A stretch of DNA of 64,000 nt from Strongylocentrotus purpuratus (lineage: Eukaryota > Echinodermata > Echinoidea > Camarodonta > Strongylocentrotidae), in NCBI RefSeq assembly GCF_000002235.5, contig NW_022145596.1, positions 28,681,867-28,745,866 on the forward strand, read 5' to 3'. Shown here one piece after another: positions 43,660 through 54,272 of this stretch. The first letter of the stretch is position 1. Every line of letters begins with the position of its first letter. The notes under the pieces were generated by a model. It saw only the letters and a list, made by a program, of their open reading frames with translations, had not been told where the DNA came from and searched no databases. The translations under genes were made by a program, and so were the position numbers.

Positions 43660-44665
43660 GCGGCGCTCCCGAGGGGTCAGGGGGTCACAGTGCCCCCCAC
43701 TTTTCCAAGTACCCCCAAAGTGCCCCTTTTTACAAAAGAAAAGTGCCCCTTTAACTTTGTAAGGAGTGCCCCTTTTTACATAGGAAAAATGCCCCTATTA
43801 ATAAAAAAAAATGCCCATTACCCTTTCCCCTTTTGATGAGCGACTCCTCACCTCTGATAATTGCCCTTTTCAAATTTGAGAGGTGCCCCTTTTGCTTTGA
43901 CAAGTGCCCCTTCCCCTTTTGATAACTATTCCTTTTTAATTTGGATAAGCGCACCTTATATTTTCACATGTGCCCCCTTTCCTGTGTTATACGTGCTCCT
44001 TCCCCTCCTAATAAGTGCTCTTTCCATTTCTAACAATTGCTTCTTTTATTTTGACACGTCTCCCTTTTCCTTCCTAATAAATGCTCTTTTTCCTTTGTAT
44101 AAGTGCCCCCTCCCGTTCAATAATTACCCCTTCTCATCTTTGATAAGTTTCCCGTTTATTTTAACATGTGCCTCTTTTTCTTTTAATAAGAGCCACTTCC
44201 CCCTTCTCATAAAAAACCCCTTTCACCTCCGAAAAAAGCCCCTATTAAAATCTGATCGTTGCCCCTTTTTCTTTTAATGCATGTTTTCCTTCATTATTAG
44301 TGCCCCTTTTTTCATTCTCATAACTGCCTCTGTTCATAAATGGTCAGTGCTCCTTTTCAAATGCGATAAGTGCCCCTTTTCACCTCTGATAATTACCCTT
44401 ATAACAATGATGTGTGCCCGTTTTCCTTTCTGATAAGAAATCTATCTCAGCCTTTTTTTTTTACAAATGCCCCTTTTCACTTCTTATAAATGCCCTCATC
44501 AAAATCTGATGGGTGCCTCTTTTCCGTCGACAAGTGCCCCATTTCACCTGATAATTACCCATTGTACTTTGAAACGTGCTCCTTTTCTGTTCTAATTCAT
44601 GTAAGTGTCCTATCCCTTTCGATAAGTGTCCCCTTTTCCTCTCATCATTAAACGTGCCCCTTATT
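43660..44665. repeat. Degenerate GTGCCCC(T)n tandem repeat, copy 2
   Basis: Same unit order as 20400-21365 with one extra stretch near 44465-44540. The frame of 138 codons at 43861-44277 is a by-product of the repeat. Confidence 0.75.
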
Positions 44666-45054
44666 TCAAGCGACTAAGAGCAATTTTCCCCAAGGCTCGC
44701 TCGCTACGCTCGCTCGCATTTATAGATGTTATAATTATGTTACTTATCACAGGTCTTTGCAGTCTTTCGTTATGAGAATGTGCTAATAACCCCATCAGGA
44801 TTGGGCTTGTCCTCTTTATAAGATGTAATTTTGCGCAATGCGACCTCACATATCTTTACATAATTTGCTCGCTCGCAAACGACTTTTCAGACCATCACAC
44901 CCAACTGCAAAGTATGATGTATCAAAAGAAACAAATATTGAAATCATCCATTAAAAATGTAATCACAATATAGGGGCAGGGGCATCGCCAAAGGGGGGGG
45001 GGTGTGGGGGTGCGACACCCCTCCACCTGTCAGGATATTGTCGGTAAAATTGCG

Positions 45055-45360
45055 CTGCCGTCGGGAAAAAGAGAAAAGGGGGAGGGAAAAAAAGAGAGGG
45101 AAAGGGAAAGAAAAGAAAAAAGAAAAGGAAAAGAAAAGAAGAAAAGGAAAAAAAAGGAAAGAAAGGAGAAAGGAAAGAAAGAGAAAAAAGAAAAAGAGGG
45201 AGAAGAGGAAAGAAAGGAAAATAAATAAAGGAAGAAAAGGAAAAAAAGAAGAAAAAAGAGAAAAGGGAAACAAAAGAAACGGGGGTGAAGAGAGGAGAGG
45301 GGGGGGGGGGGGGGGGGGGGGAGGTAAGAGCCTGAGAAAGGAGGAGTGGGAGTAAAAGTA
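45055..45360 (+). repeat. Polypurine tract of about 300 bp
   Basis: Almost pure G/A on the plus strand, ending in a G run of about 22. Apparent K/E/R-rich and P/F/S-rich frames on the two strands are composition artefacts. Confidence 0.8.
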
Positions 45361-45644
45361 AGGGGGGGGGGGTTGTGGGTCTCGTCAAGGAAGCAAGGAA
45401 GACATGGGTAAATATGTTGCTGTGTCGGGTCAGCTGTGTCGGTATTCTTGCTCGATCCTCGTGTACTATATAAATGCAGAAGTTTGAAGTCGGTGAGATG
45501 TATATTGGTTTTTTTCCTACGAACTGTGACTTTTTATCCGCTGTGACGACTTCGAGAGTGACTACAACTACAATTCTTGTATTTTCTCAAAGATTCACTT
45601 TCCTACAATATTGGCTAAAGAAATCAGAGGTTCAAAATTTTCGG

Positions 45645-46145
45645 CGAAACTAATTCAAACAAGGATTAAGAGTCAACAGCGGTACGACGAATCGTCTTCC
45701 TTTCTCTATATTTTAAAGAAACGCCAAAATTTCCGCGCTTTGCGCGGGAGAGGAAAACTTCATTCAGACGAGTCGAGAACGGTTCAACGAATCGTCTTCT
45801 TTCTCTCATTATTTAAGGAAACGTCAAAGCTTCCGCGCTTCGCGCGGGAGGGGGAGAAACTGAATTCAGACAAGGATTAAGAGTCGAGCACTGTTCAACG
45901 AACCGTCTACTTTCTCTAACAATTAATGAAACGCCATAACTTCGCGCGGGAGGGGGAGAACTGAATTCAGATAAGGATTAAGATGAATTCAGATAAGAAT
46001 TAAGAGTCGAGAACAGTACACCGAATCGTCTGCTTTTTCTCATAATTTATGAAACGTCTAAAGCTTCCGCGCTTAGCGCGGGAGGGGGAGAAATTAAATT
46101 CAGACAAGGATTAAGAGTCGAGCACGGTTCAACGAATCGTCTACC
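45645..46145 (+). repeat. Tandem repeat inside the hAT element, unit about 115 bp
   Basis: Four to five diverged units with GAAACGCCAAAACTTC, GCGCTTCGCGCGGGAG, GGATTAAGAGTCGAG and CAACGAATCGTCT. The array resumes at 47690-47830 after the LINE insertion. Confidence 0.75.
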
Positions 46146-47687
46146 ATACAATACTTATACGCAAATTGGAATACTATGGATTGAGGGGTGTTGCTATACA
46201 ATGGTTTAAAATTTATTTAACAAATAGAAAACAATATGTATGTTATGATTCAAATGAATCAGAATTAGTATCTATAACGTGTGGAGTGCCACAAGGGTCA
46301 ATCCTCGGCCCTTTGTTATTTCTGATATATGTAAATGATATTTATAATTCATCAAATGCACTACAGTATATTTTATTTGCTGATGACACCAATGCATTTT
46401 GTTCCAATTCAGATTTTCAGATCCTTTTAAGAAATATTAACGCTGAATTACCAAAATTATCAAAATGGTTTAGAAGTAATAAACTGTCTCTTAATTTAAA
46501 GAAAACAAACTTATATACTTTCAGAACAGAAAAAATAACGATATTCCTGACATTGAAATTACTTTGTATGGTGAATTATTGGAAAAAAAAGATAGCACGA
46601 AATTCTTTGGTGTTTTGATCAATGAAAATCTTAGATGGAATAATCATGTGCAATATATTTCTAATGCTATTTCACGTAATATTGGTATTCTCTGTAAATT
46701 GAAATATTATGTCCCTTCAAATATCTTGTTTATGTTATAAAATTCATTGATACTGTTTTATATTTCATATTGTAACATTATATGGGCAAATTCGAAAAGC
46801 AACGTTGACGCCATTTTACTGTTACAAAAGAAAGCCATGCGTATATGTACTGATTCTTCCTATCGCGACCACACCAATCCCTTGTTTTCAAAACTAAAAA
46901 CTCTAAAAGCTGATGATATAAATTTTCTACAAATAGCACTTTTCATGTTTCGTTAACAAAATGGTCTACTACCTTCATACTTTCCCCCATTGTTTAATTT
47001 GAATAAAACCATCCACTCTTACCCCACAAGACAAACTAAAAAATTCCATTTAAGAAATCCAAAAACCGCATTGGCTCTCAAATCTATTAGACTCGCCGGC
47101 CCAGACATCTGGAACTCTCTGCCCATTGTAATAAGAAACCTTAGGACATTGTATTCTTTTAAGAAGGCAGTTAAAACTATGTTATTGTCTAAGTATTGAT
47201 CATGTCGTGTGTAATTCTACTGTATTCATGTTCGTGTGTACATTGACTGTATATTCAACAATTATGTGTAATCGTCCATGACCTAGCATCGTTTTTCCAT
47301 TCATGAATGAACCTGCATTCAATCAGCAGATGTATGTGATTTATTGTATTATTACCAACGCTCCTCCTCCTCCTCCTCCTCCTTCTCTCCCCTTTCCTTT
47401 TCTTCTCTGCAAGTCACTCCTTTTTATTTGTATTTGTATTGTTGTATCTAATTCGAGGGCTGCCGGCACGTCAAGCTACTTTGCTTATTTCTGTAGCCCT
47501 CCTGCATCTAATGTATATAATATAATATATTTGTTTAGATTATGTGTTTAATATCGTTTATTATCTGTACAAAATTATATACACTTGAAATATTGTATCA
47601 AGCCATATTATGTTCATGAAAATGTATGATGAAAAAAAGAAAAAAAGATGCAGAAACCAATAAATCAAAATCAAATCAAATCAATGA
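46146..47687 (+). mobile_element. 5'-truncated CR1/L2-like LINE
   Basis: The first frame (46166-46618) holds the reverse transcriptase core: GVPQGSILGPLLFLIYVNDI and the catalytic FADD, then WFRSNKLSLN. A frame change follows; the C-terminal part (46747-47199) has one in-frame TAA near 46956 and ends with the usual PDIWNSLP...LRTLYSFKKAVK pattern. The 3' end is an (AATCA)n repeat, typical of the CR1/L2/Rex1 group. The endonuclease is missing. It sits inside the tandem repeat of the hAT element. Not active. Confidence 0.8.
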
Positions 47688-48186
47688 AACGCCAAAACTT
47701 CTGCGCTTCGCGCGGGAGGGGCAGAACTGTATTCAGATAAGGATTAACATCGAGAACGGTACAGCAAATCTTCTACATTTTATAATAATTTAATGAAACG
47801 TCAAAGCTTTCGCGCTTCGTGCACCCCCGACACCCCCCCTAATGAGCGCTTTGCGCGCTCTTTAAGTGATTCGCTTGCTCACTACCGCCCCTCCCTAAAA
47901 TAAGATCCTAGCTCCGCACCTGCATTAAAATATATAGCTTTGATGTTGACCAAGTTGACGAAATACTCGTATATTATATCGTCGAGGAAAATGATCATTT
48001 GCGCATACGCAATTACTATAGATAGCCATAGGAAAAACAATTTAGCCTTCGGTCCCGGGTTTATAGGGTTAAATTTGTAGATATTTGGACATTTAATTTT
48101 GTCGGTAATTGGTGGCAAATTTTGTCGGTAATCGTTGGCCTCTACACCCCCCACTGAAAAAGGTCTAGCGACGCCCTGTATAGGGG

Positions 48187-48589
48187 TATATATACCAATG
48201 TCTAACAAATTGTTTATTTTCGCTTTAGGATTTTCCTTTGTAGGTTCCCTTTTTTCTAGAAAGTGCCCATTTTGTTGGTGCCCCTCCCACTTTGGAAGTC
48301 TCCCCACCGCCTTTGAATCAAACCCATAAACCCATAAATTCCTTTAAGTTACGTAGTGGATTTACAAGAAGGGGGAGGGGGGGGGGGGGGGGGCAAGGGA
48401 CACGTTACAACAACCACAACAACAAAATTACAGGGGAATCGCCCGTTCCCTGAAAATTTGAGAAAAATGAGTACAGCAAAAAATTAGTGACGTCTTGCAA
48501 AACTGTTATGAAGCTCTAGATTATTCTAGATAATCTAGTTTCACACACAAACACACACACACGCACACACGCACACGTACACACATACT
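48187..48589. other. Repeat flank, G run and CA microsatellite; no gene
   Basis: Partner of 21690-21960. G run 48371-48392; (CA)n at 48543-48586. Confidence 0.6.
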
Positions 48590-50990
48590 ATTTTTTTTTA
48601 AACAATTTTGTTTTATTTCTCCAAATGTGTAATACAAACTAAAACATACAATTGAATAAAATAAACGTGTTCAATATTGATGCTTTTACATAAACATAAT
48701 TAAACACAAACTTATTTGCAGTATAATATAACTTAGCAACAAAGTAAACTTATAAGTACCTAAACGTAATATGTCAATTGTAAATGTTATTCACTTATAT
48801 ATTACAAAAAAAAAAAAACTTAAACAAATCTGGAGGTAATTTTACTGAAACAATCCTGCCCCCTCCCTGCCCCCTCCCTGTCCCCTCCATCACACAAACA
48901 TACTCACCCTCTATCACACAAACATACTCACCCACCCACACACATACTCACCCACCCACCCACCACCCCCCACACACACTACTCACTCAGTGGATGTCTG
49001 CCAACATTCCCAACTCAAGAAAAATATACTAAATAAGTTATCCAGGCCGCAAAATAGAGTTACGCTTTTAACAGGCTCACGGTGGAGAAGAAAACAAATC
49101 TTAATTAATCTCTAGCTGCTCCCAATTTAAGAAATGTGATCCCAGCTTTCCCATTTTAATTGCTATATTCTTTTCCTCATCCCTATACTTAAAAATGCTT
49201 TTTTTCATCTTTTCTAAAGTTAGTACTCGCCCCCCCCCCGATCTAGACATAAATGTAACATACTTCACCATGAAAATGATAGTATTACACATTTTTATTC
49301 TATATGAACTACCTACCAACCCAACAAATATATCTCGCCATTCTAAATCTGTAATTTCATCTAACTCAAAAAGTTGTATTAAAGCCTGCTATATCCTTTG
49401 AACGCTCCCACAAGATAAAAATAAATGTTTGTATGTTTCTATTTCCTGCTTACAAAACGAACATAAATTATCACCAACAAAACCAAATCTATGAAGATGC
49501 TCATTAGTGTATATGGCTCCATGCAATAATTTAAATTGAAATTCACGTTGTTTTCTAATGAGTATAGTAATTCTTGGTCTAACAAATATTTCTTTTAATT
49601 CTTTATCTATAAAATCATAATCATTTTGCCCATCCCTTACCTGCAAATCATACGTTTGTTGCAGTGCTTTGATAAAATAATCATAGATTTTTCTTGAACC
49701 CACATCCACAAACTGTATTTTTTTACTAGAAATATGGAAATAAGTATTAAAGCTTATCAAATCAACCTCGAGGAATTCTATTAACCCTGAATCATCCTTC
49801 CATAACCTGGGTATCGCATCATAAATATCAATAATCATAAGCAAATTATTACCTTTCATACCGAGGTTCATAAAATATTTAACAGACTTAACATGACCTT
49901 TCTCAACCAAATGATTCAGTTGAACAATCCCTCTTTCAAACAAGTATTTATCAAATATACTTTTTCCATTTATACATATATTCTGATTATTAAAAATAAT
50001 TGGATTAATATAACCCTCCAAATATCTTAAATTACTTGTCTCTTGCCATGCTTGCAACATTTCCATATAGTATGGTGGAATATCTAAAACTAGTTTAATC
50101 TTTTTTAAATCATAATCACATACAAAAATAAATCTACCACCCACAAACTGTAAGCAATGATCAAAAAACAATTTCCATCCCAAACTTTTCTCTCCATATA
50201 AAAGACGTTTTATCCACATTATACGCTGTATTTTAACGGACATTTCAAAATTAATCATTCTTAATCCTCCAAAGTCATAATCCTGATACATTATTGCCCG
50301 TTTAATTTTATTTTTCCCCTCCATATAAATTCAAATGAAATTTTTGCAACTTATTTGTATACCCAATGAGGGACAATAACGAGAGATGAAATATAATTTA
50401 ATTTTGAAAGCGCATAAGTTTTTAGCAAATGTATTTTACCCATAAAAGTTAAATCTCTTTGTTTCCACCATACAAGCAATTTTTTTTATTTTACTTAGAA
50501 TTTCTTTATAATTCAAATCATCTTTTAATCTTTGATCTAATGAATAACTAACCCCTAAAATATGTATTTCCTTAACCAAATTTCCAAATAAAGGCCCATC
50601 AGGTTTGTTCTCATCCTCACCATCCACATAAAATGTGTCTTTGTAGACCACTAATTTGTTCAAATGATTCAAAAATATATTGCAACCTTCTAACCGAATC
50701 AATATCCTTCAAAAATATTGTCATATCATCGGCATATAACACTTGCCTAATTTCAGATTTTCCAAATGTAATCCCTTTAATACCGTTGTCCCTCCTTACT
50801 GCATGCGCCAAAATTTCAATGGCAACCAAAAACAAATATGGCGATAATGGATCCCCTTGCCTTACTCCATTGTCAAAAGATACGATTTTCATTTTCTCTA
50901 AGATCACTAGAATTCAATTCAAAGTACAAAATGCTCTGAGTGGAGGTGGAATATGCAAGGAGAAATACACCCGCTGGAATAACATCAACC
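48590..50990 (-). mobile_element. L1/Tx1-like LINE, 5'-truncated, broken
   Basis: Minus-strand frames in order: reverse transcriptase (50617-50907) with GVRQGDPLSPYLFLVAIEIL and catalytic YADD; a short middle part in another frame (50436-50702, HILGVSYSLDQRL); then 49389-50324 with GGLRMINFEMSVKIQRIMWI and a C-terminal zinc-binding motif (CSFCKQEIETYKHLFLSC). Endonuclease and ORF1 are absent. At least two frame breaks are present. About 800 bp of 3' UTR follows with CCCTCC and CACACA simple repeats, ending in an A run (plus-strand T run at 48590). The GGLRM...WIKR signature favours the L1/Tx1 side over CR1. The 5' limit is approximate. Confidence 0.75.
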
Positions 50991-52157
50991 CATAAATCAT
51001 TCTTCTAGATTGTATTATAGCCCCTGATTTCCATCGGACTAGGGCCTTTGCCTCGACTATGATCTTTTGTTTATGTTATAGGGGAAGTCCACCCCGATAT
51101 TAATTTGACTACAATGAAAATTACATCAAAATAAGATAAGACATAAGAAAGTTACAGCATTTTAAGTCATGCATGGTTAGGAACAGTTTAAAACATAAAT
51201 TTGCTCTATGCAAGAGTTAGTGGAAGACATCATTACCTCACTTTCCCATTTTTACTCCTTATGGATGATGAAAAACCATTGTTGTATTTAAGGTAATACA
51301 AGGGAAAGATTCTTTATTTACAAGTATCCTATCTATAAAAATTGACTGGACAGATAACAACCTGCCCCTTGCTCTAGCCATAGTTTTTGTCACAAACTAC
51401 AAGTACATGTTTATTGTACATGGCAACCAACCTATAGTAGTAAGCATGTCAATCTTTTGCAAGGCATTAGCCTAATGATTATAAATATCTTACGAGAGTA
51501 TTATGTTGAAGCGAATACAATTGATGAAGCTGAATGAAGGAATAGCGTTTTGACACTTATGTAAGTGGATTTTTATGACTGCTAAATTTAGATTTGTTCT
51601 AATCATTTTTCTGTATCAGAAACTTATTTACTGCATACATATCATTATTTCATGTCCCTGTAGGATTCTGTCCTTTTTAATATTTTCCAACACATGTCTT
51701 AGAAAGTGTACGATATATTGCTTGTATACTTCTTCAAATTGCTGTGTTAAATCAACTGTCCTGAGACACAACCTGCAGGACCTTAACGTCTGGGTATACA
51801 GGATAATACCGTCTTTCATTCAATGGTATGCATATTATTGCACTCATCTATAAATTTATTTTTTGCGGATAGAAAGAGTAGAGGAAGAAGGACGGTTGGA
51901 TGGCACATGCAGCTTCTGAAACTAGTCGGTCAATAGTTCATAAATAGATTACCCTCTTGAAATCTCGAAAATAAGCTGATTTAATTAATTTTCATTTGTC
52001 AAACTCACATCCCCTCTTGGAAAAATCGAGCTTGAGATTGAATCAAAACAATGAAAATGAAAGTAAGATTCTAATTTATCGTAGAACAACTTGCTTCGTG
52101 ATAAATCCTTGGTTTACTCGAAACTCTTCCTCTTGTCAATGAAACCCTGCACTGTGA
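50991..52157. other. No recognisable gene
   Basis: AT-rich unique-looking sequence. Frames up to 92 codons near 51.6-51.85 kb have no recognisable domain. Confidence 0.45.
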
Positions 52158-53047
52158 GATGATATTAATAGGCCTGCATTGTTTTGAAAACAACTTGAAA
52201 TGAAGTGAAAGTATTAATATCATTTCAAACTCCTTTCTATTCCCTCTCTGTCCTACTTCCCTCTTTGTAACTTCATCCAACCTCTTATTATTCTTCTCTG
52301 TATCACCAAGTTTCCTTTTCCCTCAGCACCAAATCTTCTATTTGCAATTCATTTCCCTCTTTTTATTTGTTGGTCATTTTAATGAAAACACGTGTTTGCA
52401 TTCAATGTTTCAGAGCTTCAATTACAGCGCCAAGATTTCCAAAACATAAGACAGACCCCATTTTATTTATGAAATATAAAACTTTACTAATCAATATTAC
52501 TTTTTTAGATATACAGATGGACATTTTTTAGAAGTGGTTTTTCATGATTTCCCCAAAACGTGAAGTTGACATTAATGCGTCATTACTAAACTGAAAATTG
52601 TGAGATGTGAGATGATATTAATAGGCCTGCATTGTTTTGAAAACAACTTGAAATGAAGTGAAAGTATTAATATCAATTCAAACTCCTTTCTATTCCCTCT
52701 CTGTCCTACTTCCCTCTTTGTAACTTCATCCAACCTTTTACTATTCTTCTCTGTATCACCAACTTTTCCCTCAGCACCAAATCTTCTATTTGCAATTCAT
52801 TTCCCTCTTTTAATTTGTTGGTCATTTTAATGAAGACACGTGTTTGCAGTCAATGTTTTAGAGCTTCAATTACGGCGCCAAGATTTCCAAAACATAAGAC
52901 AAACTCCATTTTATTTATGAAATATAAAACTTTACTAATCAAAATTACTTTCTTAGATATACAGATGGACATTTTTTAAAGTGTTTTTCATGGTTACAAA
53001 AAAAGGGAACTTGACATTAATACGTCATTACTAAACTGAAAATTGTT
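52158..53047. repeat. Two-copy tandem duplication, 453-bp unit
   Basis: The unit begins GATGATATTAATAGGCCTGC at 52158 and again at 52611. Copies are about 95% alike. Non-coding. Confidence 0.85.
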
Positions 53048-54272
53048 ATTCTAACAATTTCCCCTCAGCACCAAATCTTTTATTTGCAATTCATTTCTCG
53101 CCTTGAATTTCGGTATTTTATGAAAACTTCAGTAAATAGCAGAACTTTTGAAAGCTGGGACCATGTCTCAGCTTGAACTTTGAAACCTGGAAGTGAAAAT
53201 CGATTACAGTCGCTCCTTGAAGCTATCCCGGAAAATGACAATTTAAACTACTATAGGGGGAAGGGGGTATTTTCCTTTGTAGACGTAATTTTGAGGAACT
53301 ATCTATAAACCCACTTACATTCTGATGACGAAATTGCATTATTAAGTACAACGAAGTTAAAATTGAGCTTGATCGGACGGAATGCTCACAAATTTTACGT
53401 GATTTAGATGGAAAATTGATAAATTATTTGGGTCGGAGACTGTAAGTTCCCGTACAACTAGGTTCGTCTTTCCCTAGAGATATCAAAATGCTAACACGTT
53501 TATAAGTATGCCTTTTTAGACACAGTTATAGTTATCATAACTCAGTCACACCGCCAAATCAATTTTAGACCCGGCTCCAAACCGACCGATTATTGACATG
53601 CTGAAGACATAATGTAATATTTTTGCACGGTCTAATATCGTTCTGGGCCCCGTCTTACAAAGAGTTACGATCGATCCAAATCAATCGTAAGTCCTCCAAT
53701 CAATCGCAAGTTTACAGTCTCCTATTTCCTATGTACATAGTTACGATGGATATCAATCGCAAATAAGTTACGATTTATATCAACTCTTTGTAAGACGAGG
53801 CCCCTGTGTAGATCTTGTCGGTATGTGACGAGGGTATCAGAATCAGATTAGTGTAACAACAGTACTAATGATAAAGACATTTCTTGATTCTCAATCTTTC
53901 TTTATAATGAAACAATTAGACAAAGGACCATCAGGTAAAAAATACAGATGCCACTAGTTTTTAAACAGCGAAGAAGAAGAAGATTAAAATAGGATATTTA
54001 TTTGGCAATTTTTTTTCGCTCGGAATTCTGGTTCGACATCTCCTATTCAAATGTCTTCGTGACATCATATCGAAAAGGCATATATCTCCTCTTATACAAT
54101 CTTGGTTTCATTCGTTTCCAGCTATCCGTGTTTCATACATATCGGACCTTTTAAAGTAGCTCGAGACAAGCTGAAAATTTATACTTTATCTACACATTTC
54201 ATTTACATCAGCCAAATGTAAATGCTTTCAGAAGGCGCATTCCCGACGGTTTAAACAAAATAAGTTTGGTAA
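53048..54272. other. No gene; contains one small MITE
   Basis: Apart from the inverted repeat at 53645-53804, nothing is recognised. Confidence 0.45.
53645..53804. mobile_element. MITE with GGGCCCCGTCTTACAAAGAG ends
   Basis: About 160 bp with inverted ends (GGCCCCGTCTTACAAAGAGT and ACTCTTTGTAAGACGAGGCC) and internal ATCAATCGTAA repeats. Target duplication not clear. Confidence 0.65.

Larger units (their letters stand above)
44977..48178. mobile_element. hAT-type element, 3.2 kb, non-autonomous, holding a LINE
   Basis: Ends CAGGGGCATCGCC and GGCGTCGC-like inverted partner (...GCGACGCCCTG), flanked by an exact 8-bp duplication TATAGGGG (44969-44976, 48179-48186). The paralogous site near 21.69 kb is unoccupied. 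Inside are a polypurine tract, a tandem repeat with GCGCTTCGCGCGGGAG, and a LINE. No hAT transposase frame is present. Confidence 0.8.

Noticed and set aside
43861-44277. 138-codon frame rich in Pro, Phe and Ser
   Set aside because: Lies in the GTGCCCC repeat and is broken differently in the paralogous repeat at 20.4-21.4 kb.
44944-45388. Long K/E/R-rich (plus) and F/P/S-rich (minus) frames
   Set aside because: Pure by-products of the polypurine tract.
51575-51853. 92-codon plus frame with an overlapping minus frame
   Set aside because: Low-complexity, no domain and no paralog in the window.
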